Source: Quillaja saponaria
Lineage: Eukaryota > Streptophyta > Magnoliopsida > Fabales > Quillajaceae
Assembly (NCBI GenBank): GCA_029379385.1
Contig: CM055611.1
Location: 2,480,001-2,544,000 of the forward strand
Direction: 5' to 3'
Length of the DNA stretch: 64,000 bases
Made by a program: the position numbers and the translations under genes. Positions 1-13,537 of the stretch are shown here, piece by piece (position 1 is the first letter of the stretch; the number at the start of each line of letters is the position of its first letter). The notes below the pieces were generated by a model. It was not told the origin of the DNA. It saw only the letters and a program-made list of their open reading frames with translations, and ran no database searches.

Positions 1-915
1 CCATTATCCCAAAGGATTTAATCACTCTATTCATTCCATAATTTTTCTTTTCTTCCAATAATTAAAAACTTATTCTCAATGATACAATAATTAGCTTAGT
101 GAAAAATTACGGCCCACCCACAGCCATAACCACGCATTTGGAATATTTTTAGAAATATTTACCCAAAAAAAAATGTTAAAAGCCAAACCCATTTAAAATG
201 TACCAAAAAAAAGTTTAACACTTTTTATACCACTTTTACCCTTAATTTTTTATTATAAATTTTAAGTTTAAAATATTAATGAAAGTGAAATAGTTTTTAA
301 AAAATTACATGATAGAAAAAAATATTAAAAGAGATAATGAGAACTTTTTATTAATTTTTAGAGTTTTTTATTCATTATATAATAAATTTGTTTTCTAATT
401 TTATATTATGTAATTTTAAAAAAAAATTATTTCTCTTAATTAATATTTTAAACTTAAAACTAAAAATAAAAAAGAGTAAAAATGTTATAAAATTGTTAAA
501 CTGTTAATATAAAATTTCAGATTTATTTGGAGGAAAAAAATTAGAAGTATGAGTTCATAGGTATGTAAATTTACTACAGAACTTATTTCATATTTTTATG
601 ACTTATTTAGAAAAAATAATTAAAAGTATGGGTTTTAAGAATGTAAATTTATTATAGAATTTTTTTAAAATGTGAAAGACAATTAAGACTTATCCTTATT
701 TTTATTAATATTTTAATATAAAAAAATAAATAATGAGGGTAACAATAACATAAAAATTTATTAATATAAGATTTAGAATTTAACAAGCATGAATTTTAAG
801 TATGAAAATTTAATATAGAATTTATTTAGAATGTGAGAGGAAAGTAAGAATTTTCCTTACTTTCCTCAAAAAAAAAATAAAAAAATTATTACAAATGAAA
901 GGCTAAGAGTTGGTA
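1..915. other. AT-rich gene-free left edge with repeat copies
   Basis: No coding region is seen. The stretch is very AT-rich, with many homopolymer runs. Positions about 320-560 resemble 51530-51840 elsewhere in the window, with the same order of short motifs. Three loosely similar copies of a segment containing AGTATG followed by a run to TTATTTAG lie at about 530-610, 610-680 and 780-850. This looks like debris of a dispersed MITE-like family. Confidence 0.5.
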
Positions 916-2544
916 CTAGGCTATGAGATGTATCCAACGGGCTATACTTGGCACGCCTTGATTGACCGCAAATAACATGTAATAACCCGGCGGAGCAACC
1001 ATCCCATTTGGCGGTGCAGTACACCCGATTTTGTACTGGCCGTCACCGTCAGGTATGGCAGGTGTAACGGCTAATTTGACCAGTCTTTGACCTTGCGAAA
1101 ATGAATGTGTGGCAAAAGGTGCATTACCCAAATTCACTTCCACTATCCCCACCACCGGCAACGAAACCGTTATAACCACATCGAAAACGTCCCCGTAACG
1201 AACAGTCTCGGGTATTCCTTCTATTGTGGGTCGAATATTAGCCCGATCCGCTGACAAATACTCTGGCGAAAACGCCTCAATCCTCAGCTCAGTCGGGTAT
1301 TCAGCATTGAATTTGTAAAAGTAATGTGGGTTACTTCCAGCAATCAATACCCGCCCGTCAGGCAACAAATTAGCCGTTGAATGGTACATTCTGGGTACAA
1401 TACCCGGATTCAAAGTCATGAACCGCAAACCAACGGGTTGATCCGGTCGATACAGAAGCGGGTACAAGCACGGATTGGAAGCCATTTCAAACCCTTGAGT
1501 CCCAGATTGAGCTCCGTTAACAATCAAAACTTCACCAGTAGGAAGCATAACCATATCACCCATTATCCGCCCGAATGGCATGTCCTCCATTTCCCAAACC
1601 GGGTCGAGTTCCGTCGCCACAATACGCCCACAACTACCGTGAGCCGGTGTGTCAGTAGTTCTCTGGATAAAAGCACCATACTGGGCTCCACCACAAACCA
1701 CAATCACAGCCGTTGAATAATCTCCCTGAAGGGACAGCATCACCGATGATCCACCAGATGGGTAATTACGTGGGCCCCCATCCAACGGTGGATAATTTTT
1801 CAAAATAGTATTTCTCTGGTAATCATACAAGACGGCTTTGTTGTTAGCGAAGATGAAGAGGTGGCCGTTGGGAAGGAGGTGTACGTAGGGGTACAAGTTG
1901 TCCATCTGATTATCCTCCACGTCCGCGAGAAAAGGAAACGAAACGGCGCCGTCACTTCTCGGGGGATAAAACTCAACTGTATTGGCGGCTCTTCCACCGA
2001 CTATGATTACCGACCCGTCTGGTAAAATCTGGTTAGTCGCATACCATCTTCCGTTCACCAATTCGACATCGTTTAGCTCCACCCAATCACACGACCCGTT
2101 TACTTCACACGGTTCGAATTTCCTGATCTTATTAACTCCATCCATATCACCGCCGGTTTGCAAGAGAGTCCCATCGGGTAGGAATTGACCCGAAGAACAC
2201 CACGTATCCGTGAGGATCATGAGGGGTCGGATTTGGTTGGTTTGCAGGTCGAGTTGTACAGAATGAGCGTAGCAATCACGCTTTAAAACGGCGTCGATGG
2301 GATCAAACCGGCAGTGACCTTTTCGGAGCATTTTTCTAGACGGACCAATGTTTGTCCGATCAAGAAGTACCACCGTATTGAACCGTGTAACAGCCGTGTG
2401 CATAGAGGACACGCCAGCGTTGGGCACCAAAATTTCCCACGTGCCGGGGAGTTGAGCACGTGTGAAGAGACAGTAGTGTATGACTGTGATCACATAAACG
2501 AAGAGGAAGAGAAACCATTGCGGATGCGATAAATCACAACCCAT
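916..2544 (-). CDS. GLOX: Glyoxal/galactose-oxidase-like aldehyde oxidase (GLOX family)
   Basis: Single-exon gene of 542 aa. Family members are copper-radical oxidases that oxidise aldehydes or primary alcohols and release H2O2, usually in the apoplast. A hydrophobic stretch at about residues 10-27 looks like a signal peptide or anchor. The body is a kelch-type beta-propeller with repeated LPDG...GG blades. The C-terminal domain (about 435-541) is the DUF1929/galactose-oxidase-like one. By comparison with fungal GLOX, the likely copper and radical residues are present: Cys116 (TDTWCSSG), Tyr168 (GRWYATNQ), Tyr387-His388 (RMYHST) and His480 (FATHSF). The start is the first ATG of the frame and gives the hydrophobic N-terminus. 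It is transcribed away from the BEL1 gene, and no near neighbour shares its upstream DNA. The substrate cannot be told from sequence. Confidence 0.93.
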   Translation of the reverse strand: MGCDLSHPQWFLFLFVYVITVIHYCLFTRAQLPGTWEILVPNAGVSSMHTAVTRFNTVVLLDRTNIGPSRKMLRKGHCRFDPIDAVLKRDCYAHSVQLDLQTNQIRPLMILTDTWCSSGQFLPDGTLLQTGGDMDGVNKIRKFEPCEVNGSCDWVELNDVELVNGRWYATNQILPDGSVIIVGGRAANTVEFYPPRSDGAVSFPFLADVEDNQMDNLYPYVHLLPNGHLFIFANNKAVLYDYQRNTILKNYPPLDGGPRNYPSGGSSVMLSLQGDYSTAVIVVCGGAQYGAFIQRTTDTPAHGSCGRIVATELDPVWEMEDMPFGRIMGDMVMLPTGEVLIVNGAQSGTQGFEMASNPCLYPLLYRPDQPVGLRFMTLNPGIVPRMYHSTANLLPDGRVLIAGSNPHYFYKFNAEYPTELRIEAFSPEYLSADRANIRPTIEGIPETVRYGDVFDVVITVSLPVVGIVEVNLGNAPFATHSFSQGQRLVKLAVTPAIPDGDGQYKIGCTAPPNGMVAPPGYYMLFAVNQGVPSIARWIHLIA

Positions 2545-5500
2545 TATAGAGTGAGTGCGTGGGAATTTGTTGTGGATAGGGTTAAGTGGAGGAAGCGAAG
2601 GTGATGCTTCTAATTATAAGAAATTGCTGAGTGAAATGTTGATGCTGTTTTGGCCATAATTGAAAAGGATTTGGACGATTGGGTAGGTGAAATTTACAGT
2701 AGGACACGATTAGATTGAATGTGGACCGTTGATCTGAGCCTATGTTAAAAGGATTATGATCAGAGGGTGTGAAACTAGCTGGGATTTTTCGAAGGTAACG
2801 TCGGCAAATTACGAACTTTATAACACAGGATTGACACGTTGGAAATTTGGAATTGACGTACTTGGTTTTTAGCAGAAAGAAGAAGGAAGAAGGTGGGTGA
2901 TGAAAGCGTCAGTTTGAGGCCATATCGGAAGACAAGTGGGTATCCACAAGGGTATTTATTATAAATCAGAAATAATTATTATATTATACTTTTTTAATTA
3001 ATATATAATTTTCCGACATACAATAATATAAAATTAGGTTAACATAATAAAAATGTCCTTAAAAATTAATCATTCATAAAGTAATAAAAATTTAACTTCA
3101 TCTATGATATTTATATAATTTATATAATTATTTAATTATATATTTCTTTTTATTATTATTGCTTATACTTTTACTTTTTTTTAAATATTAGTTAACTATT
3201 TTATTTTACTTATTTATTAATATTTTATTTTATTCAAACATAACTTCTTCTTTTTTATAATTATATTATATTTTTATTATTTAATAGGATATGAAGAGTA
3301 ATTTTGTCATTTAACTAAAATATGTTGGCCCAAAAGGGTAATGCAAAAAAGGGAAATGAATAGGTTTTTCAAAAAATTTAAAGCTTTAAAAGCATAATCG
3401 AGTAATTCAAGAGAAAACAGAGCAAAATTTAAAAGAATACAACGAATTTGTAGTAGCTCACTAAAACCGGCTGCATCCACTCTCCACTATTCTCGAGATT
3501 TCACTATGAAATATTTATAAGATCACACAACACCTCTACTGCTGAAACGCAACCTTACTAATCTTATAGTACTTGGTCAATCCTATCTAAATTACAGGTT
3601 TTAGCTAGATCTAACTAAATTACAGGACTTAACCACACCTTCAATGATTGAATTGCAGGGCAATCAAAACCTTACACAAGCAGAACTTTACGAAGCCTAA
3701 CACCTAGGCTATTTAATATGATATGAAAATTTTCATCTTTTTCTGTTTAACTGATCTTGAAGTAGGATGCTGACAATGTATGATTTGGAGAGAAGCTTGC
3801 TCGACTATTTCTGAAACATACATTCTTTTTATATAACCTTACCTGAAGCATGAAAACAATAGTTCCTCAAAAGATTATGACCGTTGTGAAAAGAGTAGAG
3901 GAGCAATGAGCAGAAATATCATTTCTTGTGATAAATGTCTCCTTTAGCATAAAACTAGGAAGGTAGTGTTTGTAACTATTATGAGCAACGCACTAGCACA
4001 CTTTTTAGACCTTAACTTACTAATTTGTCTTCTTTTGAATTTTGGCTAGAAAAGCATACGTTTGAAGTTTGATCAATTGAGTAAAAAAATTCTCAATCGT
4101 TATTTCTTCCAAATGATGTTGTACGGATAAATGAAACGTTTCATTTTATAGCAGCTAAGTAGGTGAAAATTCAGCCGTTGGAGTACAGTTAATCACATTT
4201 GAGCTGACTGGCTCCAAATTTTATTTTTTTTATAGTAAACTAATCTTTTTTTAGTTGAAAGCTTCAACTTACTTTCTAAGATATTACATTCAGTTGATTT
4301 CTTCAGCTGGTAGGCTTTAGTAAAACTATACATTTTGATCTTGATTCATTCATTGTGTTGGTTCAATTGTTAGATTGACGATTTTAGATAGTATCTTCAG
4401 CTGACTTGAATATGAATGAATCAATTTGTATTGATACATAGCCTACTGATTGATTCACTAACAGATCTTCATTGATTTTGATTACTTCAGCTCACGTATG
4501 ATAGTGTACATGTATTGAAGTTAAGGTAACCAAATTAGTTTCTTATTAGATTTAATACTAATTATATAGTTATCATCAAAATCAAATTCAGATAAACCCA
4601 TTTGATTCAAGAAAATTAACCTGATTTATTATTTAGCATAATTTACTTATTTATTTTTAATGTTAAACAAATATTTTATAAGTGATATGGAGAGTACTTT
4701 TGTTATTTGACTCCTTAATAGGTTTTTTTTTTTTTTTTTAGTAAAATTTGCTTTCATAAAACTAAATATTTATTCAAAAATTATATTATGAATTTAATTA
4801 TACATGCGAATTTTCAATTTTATCTGAATATAGCTAAATATTTATCAACATGTAATTTTTTATATTATCTTAAACTATATATAAAAAAAAGGTTAAAGTT
4901 TAGTGATGAATAGTTATTTTGGTTTATAATGAGAAAGAAACTGTTAGAAACCACTTTAAAATGTCAAACTATAAATAGCATAAATGTTTTGAAATATAAA
5001 TTAACTTCTACAATCAAATATATATTATTATTTAAATAGCTTGATTTTATCTGTTAAAAATTATTGAGGTTAATATGTAGTTTTCTTAAATTTATTGGGA
5101 TCATTTTTATTTTTCTTTTAATCTTGCATAATAATTTTTCATTAAAAAAATTTCAAAATTTGAGTAGGGTTCCTCTGACTAAACACGTACAGATCAAATG
5201 AATAATAAAAAAAATATTCCATGAAATCATACCTATGGAATAGATTTTATTTTTTTTACCAAACCAACCTTAGAATAAGTGGATATATTTCACATATTTA
5301 TTAATATTAAATATTAACCATGCAAGGAATATGTTGGACTATATATATCCTAATAGTTATTATTATTGAAAATTTTGAATAGTTGCTATTGGATGAATGT
5401 AAAACCACAACGATATAGAATTTGGGTACTACTTTTTTTTTTCTTTTAAAATGTCTCATGAACTTTGGAAGGAGCAGTTGCACATGATAACTTTTTCTTT

Positions 5501-6721
5501 TTTTTTTTACGTAAACGACGATGACAACCACTATCATGGTTAGACTACTGTCTATTATTTCGACCCTCTAAACATAATGATAATTATCATCAAGGACAAA
5601 ATGACCAAGTGTATAGAACACAATTTTAATTTATTATTTTTTTTTTGTAATTTAAATTCATAAATTCTAATTCTGTTAAAATTTAAATTGATTTATAATA
5701 AAAATAATTCTTTTTTAATTGTAATAAATTAACCCCGGTTTTAGAGTGAAAGTAAATCACAGTATCACCTTATTCCACACACACACAAAAAATAAAATTC
5801 TACATTCAACAATTCTTTTGTGTATTATCAAGATTTTGATATGGATATGAATATAATTAAAATTGATTGTAGAAAGTGATGCAATTAGGAAAGGAACTTT
5901 AACCTTTTATATTATTCTAAAAAAAACAATAATAAATATGTATGGTTCACGGGAAAAGGAATCTAATGATTCTTTAACTTAATATTATAAATACATACAA
6001 TAGAACCAATGCCATCATCTAACTATGTAGAAAAACTTAATTAAAAGGTTTTTTTTTTTTTTTCTTTTCATTAAAGCAAGACAAGTAATTAAGTAGATTT
6101 GATAAACACTTATAAAGGGTATGATTATATATCTTTCTAATCATACCAAAAGGCAACGACAACAATATGTGGTTGGACTTTATTTGTTGGAATCGTGGAA
6201 TCAAAGAAAAGAAAGCGATTCGGCCTTTGCTAATTGCTTTAGTTGCTTCTGCCGAGTCACATTCTACTCAATATGTGGTTGGACTACCTTATCATATCAC
6301 ATCTTCTCTCTTTCACTAAATATTCTAAAGTTTAATTTGTATTACTCGTTTTAGTGATTAGTATTCCAACATTAACATAACAGATTTATATTTTGTAAAC
6401 TTATTAACAACTAGTGATATAAAGACATATCAATGGATTGAATTAATAATACAACTTAATCTGAAATGTTTCAGACTTAATTAGGCAAAATTTGATCTGA
6501 ATTAAACATAATTTTATGTTCATCAGTGAATAGATCTAAACTCAATTCAAATTTTGTAGATTATGATTCTATCCAAATTGATTATGATTCACAGATCATT
6601 TAAACACATAAAAATTTCATTTCATTGAATCAAATATTTGACCAAATCCCAATCTATATAAATACTTTATACATTGACGTCCATCATAATTCAAATTCTC
6701 AAAATACTTGGCAGAGGTATT

Positions 6722-7300
6722 ATCCTTAGGGCTGTGTTTTAAAAATTAGATTGACCCGAACAGTCAGAATGGTTGAACGGCTACCTATATGATAGGCTGA
6801 ATAAATTTGGATCATAAAATTGTTTTTATCGTTGAATCGTATAAAATAGATAGAAATTAGAGCAATCGAAAAAATCAAACAAACCAAGATTGATTTTAAT
6901 GGATGGATCATATATTTTGAAATAAAAATAAAGTAAAATAGAATTATATTTTTAATTTTAATGGGTCAAACTAATATGTATTTAAATTCAGTTAAAAAGT
7001 TAGAAAAAAAAAACTTAAAATGTACTATACATGACTAAAACATACTAATTAACATATAATATTTTGTAGGTTCGTCCCTATGTTGAATAAATTTCAAATT
7101 ATTGTTTTTATTTTCCTAAATTGTTAATATATAATATTAATATAATTATTGTGAATATTATGTTTAATACATATATAAATATTAAATTAATATATTTATA
7201 ATATTAATGATACGATCAATAATGAATTATTGACTCGAAAAACGATAATATTTTTTTTTTTTGGTTTTGATTTGATCACCAATTGAGTTTTTAAAACATT
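6722..7300. mobile_element. Possible degenerate TIR element
   Basis: The left end reads GTGTTTTAAAAATT. The right end, reverse complemented, reads AATGTTTTAAAAACTC, so the ends are imperfect inverted repeats around a TGTTTTAAAA core. The interior is AT-rich and non-coding. A better-preserved, GC-richer element with a related end core lies in ATG1 intron 10 (56085-56485). No target-site duplication was recognised, so this is a weak call. Confidence 0.35.
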
Positions 7301-7338
7301 AGCTTGCCTTCTCTAAAAGCCAATTCTATTAATCAATC

Positions 7339-7437
7339 TGAGCATAGTTCAATTAGTATGATATTAGACCTTAATCCTCTCTCCCCTACTAGATTGAGGG
7401 TTCAAACCCCAACCTTTCCATGTATCAAAAAAAACAA
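7339..7437 (+). mobile_element. tRNA-derived SINE-like element
   Basis: An A-box-like TAGTTCAATTAG (about 7345) is followed about 43 bases later by a good RNA polymerase III B box, GGTTCAAACCC (7399-7409). An A-rich tail starts near 7428. This order and spacing is that of a tRNA-derived SINE head followed by an A tail. It does not fold as a complete tRNA, because acceptor-stem partners are missing. No clear target-site duplication was seen. Confidence 0.5.
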
Positions 7438-10040
7438 AAAAACTCTACTTCCTGATCCGGGACAATGTTGCCAAATTGTTTGGGATGGTCTTAAACTCTT
7501 AAGTCCATTATTAGTCTTGTAATGGATGAAAGCCCACTTTGAGTGATATTCTCAAGTTCTAACCAACAACATGGGCTTAAAATCAGCCACCATTAATAGG
7601 GGCTGGCAAAGGCAAACAATTGTTTATACATTAAATGAAATATTACGTTGTGTACTTGATTGTCCATCAATGCAGTGACCTATGCCATATTTTGACATTT
7701 ATGGCTGCCGTGGAATGAAGAATTAGCTACATACAGTAGTACTTTGTGGGACCGCCTACATTGATGAGTAACATGTTTCATACTTCTTTTCTTTCTCAAT
7801 GTTATTCTAGAGACACTTTTTTCATCTCACAAATTCTCAATTTTGGATAAGCTGAGATTCGATATCAAATTTTTGACACACAACATCACATGCTTTAATA
7901 TTTGAAGCAACCCACAAAAAAATTGTCTCACTTTTTTTTTTGTTTTCTAGTAAATTTTTTGTTTACCAAATCAATTCAGTTATCCACATAATAATACCTT
8001 TTATTTATTTATCAATTAAACTATTGATGGATGTTTTAGCTATATTTTAAAATGTGACGCATTGTGGTATAACTTTGATCGTTAAAAAAAATTATACATT
8101 GACCATAGTAATAAAAATAATTGACACTTTTTAGGACATAATAGCTCTTCTCTCTCTCTTTTTTATGTACTGTACACTTTTTGATTAATTTTATTTGTTG
8201 GTACATACACTTTTTGATCTTTCTCTATTTAAATAATATATATAAATAGGAAAATAATTGGAAGGGGGTATTAATGAGTATGTACTATTACACAAGCAAC
8301 CTAGTTAATGTGTCTTGATGACCTCATAATTACTAATGCTATTATTTATTTGTTCAAAAAAGAACAGTACGGCACTATGTCTGTTTGTGTAAGTTTGGAT
8401 TTGACCGAAATCTTTATTAACTTAGCAATTAGCATTCATACATACAACCAACAGAAGTATGAGACTGAGGCACAGAGCCATAGCCATGCATAGCCTGATC
8501 CTGACCCTGACCCTGAAACACTGAAACTGCGTTCCGTCGAACGGCGGCAAATTCGGGCGCGCTCTCTTTTTTGTTTTAGGCATTTTTAACCTTTTGCCTT
8601 GAAAATTGAAAAAACGAACGTTAATTAGGATGACGATCTCACCCGAACATTACTTTAATTACTTGATGTCATGTTGCCCACCACAGCCACCATCCATGTC
8701 AAAATAGAATGGTGCATGATGTTGGTCATGATTTTATGATGAAATCATGATATTAAAGATGTATTTAATTAATAACTATACTAATATAACATATTAAAAA
8801 CCTAGAAAAAAATAAAATAAAAATGATTTAATTACTTAAATCTGTCAAAGGTTTGTCCATTTATGATGAAATCAGATATTAAAAATGTATTTTTAATTAA
8901 TATTATATATTAAAAACTTCAAATAAAATAAAGTAAAAATTATCTAGCTAGAATCAGTCATGACTTGTCCGATTCTTTTGATTGTTATTATTTTTATATG
9001 ATTTAACAATTAAAATAATTTTATAATTTAAATCATCTGAGTGATAATTCAATCAAATTGATCCAATTTTTAAAACATTATTTTTTACACACTCATATTT
9101 AGATGCATTTTATGTGGTTATTATTTGTGAATATATGTTCTATTATATTATGTATTGATAATTATTATATTTCATAATTAACTTAATTGTGCCTTTAATT
9201 TTAACGGCGCAATTATTAATTTTGTCAAAACTTATTAAAATATATTTTATCTAAATACGATTAATAAATGATTTGTGTTGGGTTAACCCAACACGACCTA
9301 TTTATTAGACCTAATTATTAAACCGACACAAATAATAACCTAAAAGAATCTGTCAAACTTATAATTTTTCAAGGGTTATAGGGTCCTCCTTTTTCTATAA
9401 TCATTGTAATTTTTCAACAATTTAAGACCATCACAATTTGTGTAAATTACTTCCAAAAATATTGAAAACTTTCAAATACCTAGACTTATATTTTTTGTAT
9501 TTCGACTAAACAATTTAAACAGGTTGTAAATATGTAGCTCTTGTTACCTCTGATCTCCCCATAACTAATTTAAGTTATTGAATTCAGTTGTTATTATCAG
9601 ATACACAGGTCAACCTATTACACAAAATAAAAATTTTTGTGTTTTGGCATGAATTTATGTAATTATATATTTTCATTCACTGTAAATCTGATTGTTTTAG
9701 ATAAATTAAAATTTTATTGTACGATTTCCTAGATAGTAACTATCTATTTGAACTTTTGACAATTCAACTATTAAGTCAGCCCCGCAATAAATGGGTTCAT
9801 GCATATGATTAACTAGTTACGTTCAAAAGAGGAAAGGAGTAGGGTATGGTCACTAGATGTCGATTTTATTTTGTGCAACACGCAATTATCGTTTGTTAAG
9901 ATAATGTTAATTAGGTGACTGATGATTATGTTTGTTAACAAAGGGCCAAGCTGTTCTAATCAGACGTGGAAGTATGGTAAACGTGATATTTTTTTGAATT
10001 AGTGTTCTCCGGCCCTAATTTTTTACTCTTCAATTTGTCT

Positions 10041-11128
10041 GAAAGTCTTTGTTGTTACGAGATTTAATTGGTTATAGTTCTTAGACTGTTTTTTTTCTTA
10101 ATTTCTCAATAAGTTGATCTCATATCTATACCATTTTTTATGGAAGATAGTGGTATAATTTTGAATGAGATGTTTGCTTCTCTTTTTTGAGAATTTGTTT
10201 CTCACTAGTATGATTTATCTCTTCTCATGTGGGATATTCTGATTTATTGTTTAATTTGAATGATTGGTTTTGATTGTTATACCACTTATGTTGAAAACCT
10301 CTCATATTGAAAATATATTGACACTTAAATTTTTTATGACGATGCTCATGTTATTTTTTAGTGAGAAAAAAAGTAGAAAATTTAAATTGTAATATTACCT
10401 CTATAAATAATTTGGTTCATTTATTTTATTAAGTGATGTTAGGTGTTTATATTAATACAACAAAAATCATCTTATAAAAAAGATATGGACTGCTACTGTA
10501 CAAAGCCAAAAACGACAAAAAAAAAAGGGAAAAAGAGGAGGAGGAGGAGGATTGTTTTTTTTTGGTGGGTGGGGTGAGGGCGAGGGGTGGCTGCTGTTAT
10601 ATCGAAAGTCTTTTTTGTTACGAGATTTAATTGGTTATAGTTCTTAGATCTTTTCTTTTTTTTGAATTTCCAATAAGCTGATCTCATATCTATATTATTT
10701 TTATGGAAGATAATGGTATGATTTTGAATGAGATGTTTGCTTCTCTTTTTTGAAAATTTGTTTCTTGCTAGTATGATTTACCTCTTCTCCTGTGATATAT
10801 TTTGATTTATTGTTTAATTTAGATAATTAGTTTTGATTTGTTACACCACTTATGATAAAAACTCTTAGAGTGAAAATATACTGACATTAAATTTTTATGG
10901 TGATACTTATGTCAATAAAATAAAATTTAAATTATTTTGTAGTGAGAAGAAAAGTAGAAAATTTAAATTGTAATATTACCTCTATAAATATTTCGGTTCA
11001 TTTATTTTATTAAGTGATGTTAGGTGCTTCTATTAATACAAAAAAAAAATCATCTTCTAAACAAAATATGGACTGCTACTGTACAAAGCAAAAAAAGGAG
11101 GAGGCTGGGGGGTGGCTGCTGCTATGTC
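10041..11128. repeat. Tandem direct duplication of a ~563-bp unit
   Basis: Unit 1 (10041-10603) and unit 2 (10604 to about 11128) match along their whole length with scattered substitutions and small indels. Both start with GAAAGTCTTT followed by a TTACGAGATTTAATTGG block. Both end with a GGACTGCTACTGTACAAAGC block, a purine-rich G/A segment and a GGTGGCTGCTG block. There is no coding potential beyond a short chance ORF. The offset between copies is about 563 bp. Confidence 0.85.
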
Positions 11129-11464
11129 CAATCAGTAGATAGGCACATTTTGTATGTCTTATTTTGGAGTGAAAATTAAAGTAGAACACCAACCTCAAAA
11201 AGTAAAAAAATGAAAACTTTCACATTTTTGTTTTTTTATCTTGTTTGGTTGGCTGCTATGAACTTTTTAAAATTTTATTACTACGTGATCATGAATTCAA
11301 CTTTTAAATCATTCATTTTTTTAATTTTTATTTATGGTAATATGTAAAGTTAAAAATTAGCTAAAATTAAAAAATCTAAATCGAAAAAAGACAATCTTTT
11401 TTTTACTATTTCAATTTTTATTAACATATGATCATGAATTCAACTCTTTTATTTTTATTCTTAG

Positions 11465-11495
<31 letters not shown>

Positions 11496-12860
11496 CTTTC
11501 ATTTTTATACTAAGTAAGAATTTAAGGCAAGCATGGAATTTTAATATTGATAATCATTTACTTAAAATTCCTATTTCTGTGGTACGATATAAATTGAAAT
11601 GATAACTTTAGTAATGATTCAATAATTAAAATTATATGTTGATAATTTTTGTCTTTAATCTTTCATTCTTAGTATAAGATTTTTTTTTTTAAAGAAATAA
11701 AATTTTAGAACACATTGTGATAGTTACTTAAGGGTCACTTTCAATATCCGGCATAACCTTCCAATTGACATCCATGTGAGAGAATAATATTGTTTGCTAG
11801 GCATAAAATAACATGCGCCAACAAATGTATATAAAAAAAAAATTATAATTTTAAAATCTAATTGTACAATTATAATTCGATGTATATTGTAAAATTAAAT
11901 TTCTAATTCCTATCATTAAAAATATTTAAAATAGATACAAACTCATAAAATAACAATCATCATTGTCATAATCCTTTAAAAATAATAATTATCATCATCA
12001 AAGTATGACAAATATGGTACAGAGAATTTATACTTGTTGTTATTCTATTTCAAATTTCTATAACAATTTTATAGATGTTGATAGTTCATAAGTAGAATTT
12101 TGATTGGATGCTATAATTTAAATTAAATTAATTTATGTTTGTAATATCTAATATCACTAATAAAATTAGATCTATAATTTATAGTTGGAAGTTTTGAAAC
12201 TGATTACCACTCATTTAAGTCACCAACTGTGATTATTACCATACAAACCTTTATGGCCCCTTATGAATGAGTCCTTTATTCTCACACTTTGTGACCATGA
12301 AAGGTGCCTGCTACCTTCTTTCTTTCTCTTTTTTTTTTTTTATAAGTGTCTTTAATATACTAATAAGAATTAATAAATATAAACTTCAAAATTTAAAATA
12401 TTATTAAAATAATAAATTATTATTTTATAATATTAAAATCATGAATTAATTATTATAATAACTAATATAAATTTTATATATATTATCTTAATAAGTATTT
12501 TAATTTAATATATTATTTTTATCTGGTTAAATAAAAAATAAACTGTAACTAAATCTTCTAGAAAAGTCTTACAAGATAAACACGAATATCGGATCCCGCT
12601 AAACCTCTTCCTACTACCTAAAACTACATATATCTAATTTAATATTAATAATCTGAATGCAAAGTTCAATTATCCACACAACATCTGCAAAAAAGTAAAT
12701 ATACCTATTCTATATCCTAACTCTAATTTAATCATTAATTAGAATCTCACTGTTTTTTTCTTCTTTCACTTTTTATTTATTTATTATTATTGAATTTGAA
12801 AAATAAATAAAAAGATTTAAACCTCGTAAAACGAGACGCAACAGCTTTGGCGGATGAGTG
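11129..12860. other. AT-rich intergenic DNA
   Basis: No gene, RNA or structured element is recognised. The stretch contains a 25-base poly(A) run at about 11467-11491 and a pyrimidine tract near 12320. Confidence 0.5.
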
Positions 12861-13537
12861 TTTAGAAGGCCAAACTCAGCCTTTCATTCATCTCCCTGTT
12901 CCCGCGTTCTCACGTGCGTCATCACTGCCATTCCCACTACTTTATTAGTTCATTTCATCAAATTTTCAAAATAAATAAATAAAAACTAAGAATTCACAAA
13001 ACGACAAAACCCCAGAACCCCAACTGTCAGAAATATCTGAAACACACAGTTAGTAATACTGTAATAGTATTGTTCCATTTCTTACCGGAAATAACCGGTG
13101 GTCGTCCGGTTTCTCCAAACCCTATGCTCAGCTCAGAAGGCGGCAGCCCCTTCCTCTCTCCTTACTTTCTTTGTTTGGTGTTTCAAGATTTTGTTTTGAT
13201 TTGTGTGTGGAATTGTGTGAGCAATGAGTATATGAAGATGCGTGTAGTGAGCAAAACCCATCCTTCAATTCTCAATCAATTCACGTATCTCTCTCTTTCA
13301 TCTCTGCTAAAAACTGCGCCACTCTCTGCCATATTTTTGCTGTTGTAGCAGTAGTAGCTTCAGAAATAAGATCATTGATAATAGCCTTTCATTTCAACAT
13401 CACCCCATCTCTTTCACTATTCCCTTACTCTGTTGCTGTCATCCATTTCTTTCCCTTTCTCTTTTGATGAAAAAATAGAAATAGAAATAGAAATAGAAAT
13501 AGGAGGTTTATTTTTTTCTGTACCTGTCTGACCAGCT
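12861..13537 (+). promoter_or_regulatory. Promoter and 5' leader region of the BLH9-type gene
   Basis: Composition changes from AT-rich to mixed at about 12840. A perfect G-box (CACGTG) lies at 12911-12916. Pyrimidine-rich stretches of the kind common near plant transcription starts occur at 13380-13470. A hexanucleotide run (ATAGAA repeated) occupies about 13476-13501, just before the start codon. The transcription start cannot be fixed from sequence. An open frame at 13070-13348 in this leader starts with TTG, not ATG, and is not called. Confidence 0.5.

Larger units (their letters stand above)
2545..10040. other. Long AT-rich intergenic region
   Basis: No supported gene. The first ~350 bases should hold the promoter and leader of the minus-strand GLOX gene. 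The rest is AT-rich with stops in all frames. A possible TIR-type element (6722-7300) and a SINE-like element (7339-7437) are described separately. A moderately GC-richer patch at about 3440-3700 has no open frame and was not classified with confidence. Confidence 0.55.

Noticed and set aside
1381..1716. 111-codon plus-strand ORF
   Set aside because: Antisense shadow of the GLOX exon.
3360..3720. GC-richer patch thought to be a Copia-type LTR on the minus strand
   Set aside because: A GTGGATGCAGCCGG-like motif is suggestive, but no LTR ends, primer-binding site, second LTR or target duplication was found.
13070..13348. 92-codon ORF in the BLH9 leader
   Set aside because: It begins with TTG rather than ATG and shows no domain; composition fits an untranslated leader.
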